Source: CAZAMB01 sp964486335 (GTDB lineage Bacteria > Planctomycetota > Phycisphaerae > UBA1845). From it: 64,000 nucleotides of DNA. Positions within the stretch are counted from its first letter, which is position 1. Each line of letters opens with the position of its first letter. Under the pieces are notes generated by a model, which saw only the letters and a program-made list of their open reading frames with translations, did no database searches and had not been told where the DNA came from. Location of the stretch: contig CAZAMB010000010.1 in assembly GCA_964486335.1 (NCBI GenBank), forward strand, positions 62,001 through 126,000. The letters are read 5' to 3'. Below are positions 60,067 to 64,000 of the stretch, one piece after another. Made by a program: the position numbers and the translations under genes.

Positions 60067-61257
60067 TTACTCAAGATTTCTTAGCGCCTCGACTACATGC
60101 AGTTTCGCGGCCGACCACGCCGGCCACGCGGCAGCGATGATCCCGATCGCCAGTGCGATGATAAACGACTGACCGCATACTTCGGGCCGCACCTCAAGCG
60201 TTTGAATCAAGGGTACGGTGTAATTTCGCAACGGTGTATGCGTAAAGGCAACATAGGGAATCGCCGCACCGACAACGCCGCCGACCCCGCACAGCGCAAG
60301 ACTCTCCATCTGAATCAATCCAAAAACAACGGCACCGCTGAAGCCAAGCGATTTGAGGGTCGCCACTTCGTTCATTCGGTCACGAATGTTCATGCTCATC
60401 GTATTGGCGGCCGCCATCACGGCCACGAAGATAGTCACCGCCGCCAGAATGGTCACATTGCGCGGCAGGTTGAAGAACTGGCCGATGAAGTCGCTCATGA
60501 ACGATTTTTCGTCCTGCGTCTTGGTTTCGTCCGGCGAACGTGCGAACAACTCGTCGATGGCGACGCGGAAATGATCGAGGTCCGCCTTGGAGGCGCATTT
60601 AACGAAGAAGAAACTGATCCATCCATCCACCGTCCACCCTTCCGGAGGATTCAGAATCTGTTTTTTCATTTCCTCTTCCAAATAGTCGAGGCGACAGAAC
60701 AGGGTTACGTCGTCGGTGGCGTCGGGCGCTGTGGAAATCACGTTGAATTCCATGGCCGAATAAGGTGGAATCGAAAGATGAATCGTGATCCGATCGCCCT
60801 CTTTCCAGTCGAACTGGCGTGCCGTCGCCCGCCCCACGACGATTGCTCGTCGATCCTTGTTCCATTCGTCAATTTCGTCGGGCGACAGGCGTTCGTCGGG
60901 AAACGTGGCGACAAACGTATCGTGTTGCGCCGCGAGCGTTGAAAGCGGCTGCGGCGTTCCTTCGATTTTTCCGCCGATCCAGCGCATACCGCACACCGCC
61001 GTAATCCTTGATTTTGACGGATCCAACGCCTCGATCTTCGGCCGATACCCGGACGGAAGAGGATTGATGATGGAGGTGCGATGGGTCACGACGAGACGCA
61101 ATTGCTTGGCGGCATTGTTGAGGTAGCGATCCAGTCCATCAATCACCGCCGCCGAAAGTACATAAATCACGATCGGAAGCGCCACCGCCGAGCAGGTCAG
61201 CATGGTGCGCAACATGTTGCGTGTGAGGTTTCGATAGAGATAGACCAACCGCAACAT
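60067..61257 (-). CDS. FtsX/MacB-type ABC permease, type A copy 2
   Basis: 396 aa from ATG 61257, which matches the family start (MLRLVYLYRNLTRN); the longer open frame adds 18 residues without a hydrophobic or conserved pattern. One N-terminal and three C-terminal membrane segments flank a periplasmic domain. Shared with the other type A permease (62662-63831): AVCGMRW, SPDETK and a DxFxxxF region. Partner of the type B permease downstream. Confidence 0.88.
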   Translation of the reverse strand: MLRLVYLYRNLTRNMLRTMLTCSAVALPIVIYVLSAAVIDGLDRYLNNAAKQLRLVVTHRTSIINPLPSGYRPKIEALDPSKSRITAVCGMRWIGGKIEGTPQPLSTLAAQHDTFVATFPDERLSPDEIDEWNKDRRAIVVGRATARQFDWKEGDRITIHLSIPPYSAMEFNVISTAPDATDDVTLFCRLDYLEEEMKKQILNPPEGWTVDGWISFFFVKCASKADLDHFRVAIDELFARSPDETKTQDEKSFMSDFIGQFFNLPRNVTILAAVTIFVAVMAAANTMSMNIRDRMNEVATLKSLGFSGAVVFGLIQMESLALCGVGGVVGAAIPYVAFTHTPLRNYTVPLIQTLEVRPEVCGQSFIIALAIGIIAAAWPAWSAAKLHVVEALRNLE

Positions 61258-61324
61258 CAAACAAGAGCCTTTTGAGTGTTCTGGAATAACCTCTTTTGAC
61301 AAGGATCTCACGCCGACGCGCGTC

Positions 61325-62509
61325 TCACGCCTCCCGCAGCGTCCCGATCACGTCCGCGTTGGCGGCGCGAATCGCGGGGATCAGCGCGCCCATCACCCCC
61401 ACCGCGGAAACCGATGCAAGGGCGGTCAACATGGTTTCGGGTCGCAAGCGGATCTCAAACGCCAGCGTCGTGAAAGTCGTCGCGCCGAACATGTCCTTGG
61501 TGTTCCCCACGATCCATAGCCATCCCATGCATGCCAGACAACCCGCGACGCCGCCCATCAAGGACAACAACACGGCCTCGATCACAAACCCCAGAAGGAT
61601 CTTCCGTCCGGAGTACCCGATTGTCCGCAACATGGCCACTTCCCTTGCCCGCCCCGCGACCATCGCGAACATCGTATTGGCGATCGAGAACACCGCCGCG
61701 ATCGACATGATCGCCACGAGCAGTCGCGTAATCATCAAATAGGTCGTCACGTTCTTCGACTGTTCGCGCCAATAATTCGCCTCGGTCTGGGCTTCCATTT
61801 GGATCGTCGGCCCCTTGATGGTCTCGATCACCGCCTTCGGATCCGCACCGTCGGCAACACGAAGCGCCGCCGATGAATACATTGTTCGGTTGTAGGCATT
61901 CATCAGCGACGGGAGATACCCCCAGATTTCGCTTTCCAATGGACCGCCGTCCGCCGAAAAATAACCGACGATGGTGTATGCGCGGTCGCCGGCGTAACCA
62001 AGCTGAAGCGTGCTGCCGATTTCCAACCCGGAAAACTGCTTCGCCGCCGCCATTCCCACCAGAAGCTCGCGCGATCCCGCGGCAAAAATTCGCCCTGTCG
62101 GTTTTACATTTCGATGAACGGCGAACGCCGTCTCCGTGACGCCGCGAAGCGCCACATTGCCCCACGTCAATCCCTTGTCACGAATGCGCGGCAACGACAC
62201 CTGCACCATCATCTCGGGGCTAAAGAGCGGTTCGTCCGTTTTGGGGTCACGGGCAATCTGTGTTAATTGGTTTAGCTTGTTGTACTCATCGACAGGAATA
62301 GCGCTGTTGCTCTCGGCCGTGGCACCGCGCTTCATCGCAATGATTTTCTGTTCGTCGGCCGCCGTGGCCAGCGACCGGGTTAACGAATCGGCGAACCCCA
62401 TCATCCACGAAAAGACGCCGACCACCGCCGCCAGCACCGTGATGGTAAGCAGCGTCGTTGTTTTGCGGACAAAAAGGCTTCGCCAATGGTACACGAGCGG
62501 CAAGGCCAC
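61325..62509 (-). CDS. FtsX/MacB-type ABC permease, type B copy 1
   Basis: 394 aa from GTG 62509, giving MALPLVYHWRSLF, the same start as copy 2, with GAGGG about 6 nt upstream. An earlier TTG (62521) is the alternative. Membrane layout as in the other permeases. Conserved blocks GATAES, AFAVH and GGPLESEIW. Lies between two type A permeases, forming an A-B-A-B series. Confidence 0.88.
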   Translation of the reverse strand: MALPLVYHWRSLFVRKTTTLLTITVLAAVVGVFSWMMGFADSLTRSLATAADEQKIIAMKRGATAESNSAIPVDEYNKLNQLTQIARDPKTDEPLFSPEMMVQVSLPRIRDKGLTWGNVALRGVTETAFAVHRNVKPTGRIFAAGSRELLVGMAAAKQFSGLEIGSTLQLGYAGDRAYTIVGYFSADGGPLESEIWGYLPSLMNAYNRTMYSSAALRVADGADPKAVIETIKGPTIQMEAQTEANYWREQSKNVTTYLMITRLLVAIMSIAAVFSIANTMFAMVAGRAREVAMLRTIGYSGRKILLGFVIEAVLLSLMGGVAGCLACMGWLWIVGNTKDMFGATTFTTLAFEIRLRPETMLTALASVSAVGVMGALIPAIRAANADVIGTLREA

Positions 62510-62661
62510 GTTAACCCTCAATTCCCGGTTCTACACGACGGGACCCCTTCGCCCGGCGCCATCGATGAATCGAATCGCACAACGCGCCACCTCATCATGG
62601 TCCTGAATTCGCCAGTCAACCGCCCCACTTCGGCACGTTCGCATCGCCACGGATCCGTCGC

Positions 62662-63831
62662 CTAGGCCACATTTCGTAGCGCATCCACCGTTCGCAGCCG
62701 CAACGCCTGAATCGCGGGCCAGAGGCCTGCCGCAAAGCCGACCAACAAACCAATGACGAGCGAAACGACCACGGCCGCCGGCGATAGCTCCAGGCTACTC
62801 ACCGGTCCCATCCGCAATCCGCGAAGCGGCGACGCGGCCAGCCACAACGCGACGGGCACAACGCCCGCCACCGATCCGAACACGGCGAGCATGACGCTCT
62901 CCGCCAGCACGATTCGGAAAATCCTGCCCGATTGAAATCCGATGGCCTTGAAGATCGCCAGTTCCCGTGTGCGTTCTCGGAAACTCATCATCATGGTATT
63001 GCCAGCGACCAGCGCCACGATCACCAGCACGACAATCGCCATCACCCGCATCAATCCCGGAATATCTCCGGAGGCTTGGGTGAAATTGGCCGCGAAGGCG
63101 TTTTCGTCCTCCGATTTCGTTTCATCGGGGCTGTTGGCAAACGTCGCATCAATCTCCTTTTGGAGCGAACGCATTCCTTCCACCGAGTTGCACTTGATCC
63201 AGAAAATATTGCAACGGGCGTCGTCCAATCCTCGCTCCTTCATCGATTCCACGAGATAGTCTCGCCGAAAGTAAAATGCATTACCGCGCTCCGTTTGCGC
63301 CATTACCTTGACGATATGAAACTCAAGCGAAAGATATGGGGGTACGGTGCTCTCCAGTACCACGCGGTCGCCGACCTTCCAGCCGTACAACTCCGCCGGA
63401 GCCGACCCTGCTACGCAGGCCGTTTTGTCCCGCTGCCAGGCTTCCACCTCCGAAGGCGTCATCCCGACGTCGCTGTACACGGTCGGGAAACTGTCTGCGT
63501 CCGCCGCGAGGCTGGTCAACGTATTCTGCGTATCCGGAACACGACCGCCAAACCAGCGCATTCCGCAAACGGCACGAAGCCGTTGACGATCGGGATCCAT
63601 GGCCTCGATCTTCCTCCGCATGCCCGCGGGAAGCGCGATCGTCAACGAAACCCGATGATGCGTGCCCAGACGCAGTTCCCTTTCGTTTGCTTGTGCCACG
63701 CGAATGAAGGTCGCCACGAGTGAGATGGCCGCAACGAATACAGCCATGGGCAGCGCGAAAGCCGCCGCCGTCAGCACCGATCGAACGCGGTTTCGCTTCA
63801 GGTTTTGCATCAGCACGTAAGTGATCGTCAC
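62662..63831 (-). CDS. FtsX/MacB-type ABC permease, type A copy 1
   Basis: 389 aa, start MTITYVLMQNLKRNRVRS. One N-terminal and three C-terminal membrane segments; large periplasmic domain with AVCGMRWFGGR and SPDETKSEDENAF. It follows the ABC ATPase gene by 11 nt, so it is translated in the same unit. Together with the next gene it forms the first A-B permease pair. Confidence 0.88.
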   Translation of the reverse strand: MTITYVLMQNLKRNRVRSVLTAAAFALPMAVFVAAISLVATFIRVAQANERELRLGTHHRVSLTIALPAGMRRKIEAMDPDRQRLRAVCGMRWFGGRVPDTQNTLTSLAADADSFPTVYSDVGMTPSEVEAWQRDKTACVAGSAPAELYGWKVGDRVVLESTVPPYLSLEFHIVKVMAQTERGNAFYFRRDYLVESMKERGLDDARCNIFWIKCNSVEGMRSLQKEIDATFANSPDETKSEDENAFAANFTQASGDIPGLMRVMAIVVLVIVALVAGNTMMMSFRERTRELAIFKAIGFQSGRIFRIVLAESVMLAVFGSVAGVVPVALWLAASPLRGLRMGPVSSLELSPAAVVVSLVIGLLVGFAAGLWPAIQALRLRTVDALRNVA

Positions 63832-63842
63832 GGTGGGCTCAC

Positions 63843-64000
63843 TTAATGAGTGACGCTGACAGCTTTGCCGCGCGCTTCCTTTGGCGTCCGCTCCTCACGC
63901 TGAAACGCGCCTTTATCGAGATGCAAAGTTCGTTGGCCGTGTGAGGCCGCGCGAGGATCGTGCGTAACCATGACAATCGTCTTTCCGAACTCCTCATTGA
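63843..64000 (-). CDS. ABC transporter ATP-binding protein (3' end only)
   Basis: The last 52 codons of an ATPase that runs off the right edge. NEEFGKTIVMVTHDPRAAS carries the H-loop histidine (VTHD) that contacts ATP, as in LolD/MacB-type ATPases. The C-terminus is short and basic, ending SVTH. First visible gene of the unit with four permeases and an adaptor; the stop is 11 nt before the first permease. Confidence 0.88.
   Translation of the reverse strand, partial: NEEFGKTIVMVTHDPRAASHGQRTLHLDKGAFQREERTPKEARGKAVSVTH

Overview
The window is 64 kb of a moderately GC-rich bacterial chromosome. It is densely coding, with about 50 protein genes on both strands, one tRNA gene, and no insertion sequence, prophage or CRISPR array that I can see. 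The envelope is Gram-negative: there is a Kdo transferase (waaA), lipoprotein signal peptides, a parvulin-type foldase, beta-barrel-like proteins and a periplasmic adaptor of an ABC efflux system. The gene mix and style suggest Planctomycetota, perhaps Phycisphaerae. The style includes housekeeping proteins with long extensions (DksA-like, LspA, GyrA), a membrane zinc-ribbon protein, a DUF2934 domain, weak or absent Shine-Dalgarno sites and many single-gene units. This placement is an inference and not a sequence match.

Region by region. 0-10 kb: a VKOR-thioredoxin fusion cut by the left edge, mgtE, panB, a bifunctional nuclease, an arabinokinase-like GHMP protein, and a ppiC-like lipoprotein overlapping mfd. 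10-20 kb: an exported protein of unknown function, then a surface-glycan block with a CgeB-type glycosyltransferase fused to an FkbM methyltransferase, the same two modules as separate overlapping genes, two exported proteins, and a GT4 glycosyltransferase fused to DUF2934. 20-25 kb: a GH20 hexosaminidase, a sodium/solute symporter, tRNA-Thr(CGT) and queG. 25-34 kb: priA, apgM, and the minus-strand unit rnd-gatA-GNAT-amidohydrolase. 34-45 kb: gyrA, waaA, an outer-membrane protein, truD, the unit dksA-like-lspA-ribD, and a large lipoprotein. 45-51 kb: a zinc-ribbon membrane protein, addB, an alpha/beta-hydrolase-like protein and an exported four-module YHS protein. 51-57 kb: a minus-strand peptide cluster of an OPT transporter, M2-type peptidase, HExxH protein and D-Ala-D-Ala-ligase-like ATP-grasp enzyme. 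57-64 kb: one ABC ATPase (cut by the right edge), four FtsX/MacB-type permeases in an A-B-A-B pattern, and a HlyD-type adaptor.

How the genes work together. DNA maintenance is represented by mfd, priA, addB, gyrA and rnd; translation and tRNA modification by gatA, truD, queG and tRNA-Thr; cofactor synthesis by panB and ribD; envelope building by waaA, lspA, the glycan block and the ABC exporter. The two blocks with the most open biology are the OPT/peptidase/ATP-grasp cluster and the glycosyltransferase-FkbM block. A recurring regulatory theme is a -10-like hexamer 6-9 nt before a start codon that lacks a Shine-Dalgarno sequence (VKOR, panB, mfd, queG, rnd, waaA). This points to leaderless transcripts, and I used it to choose two starts.
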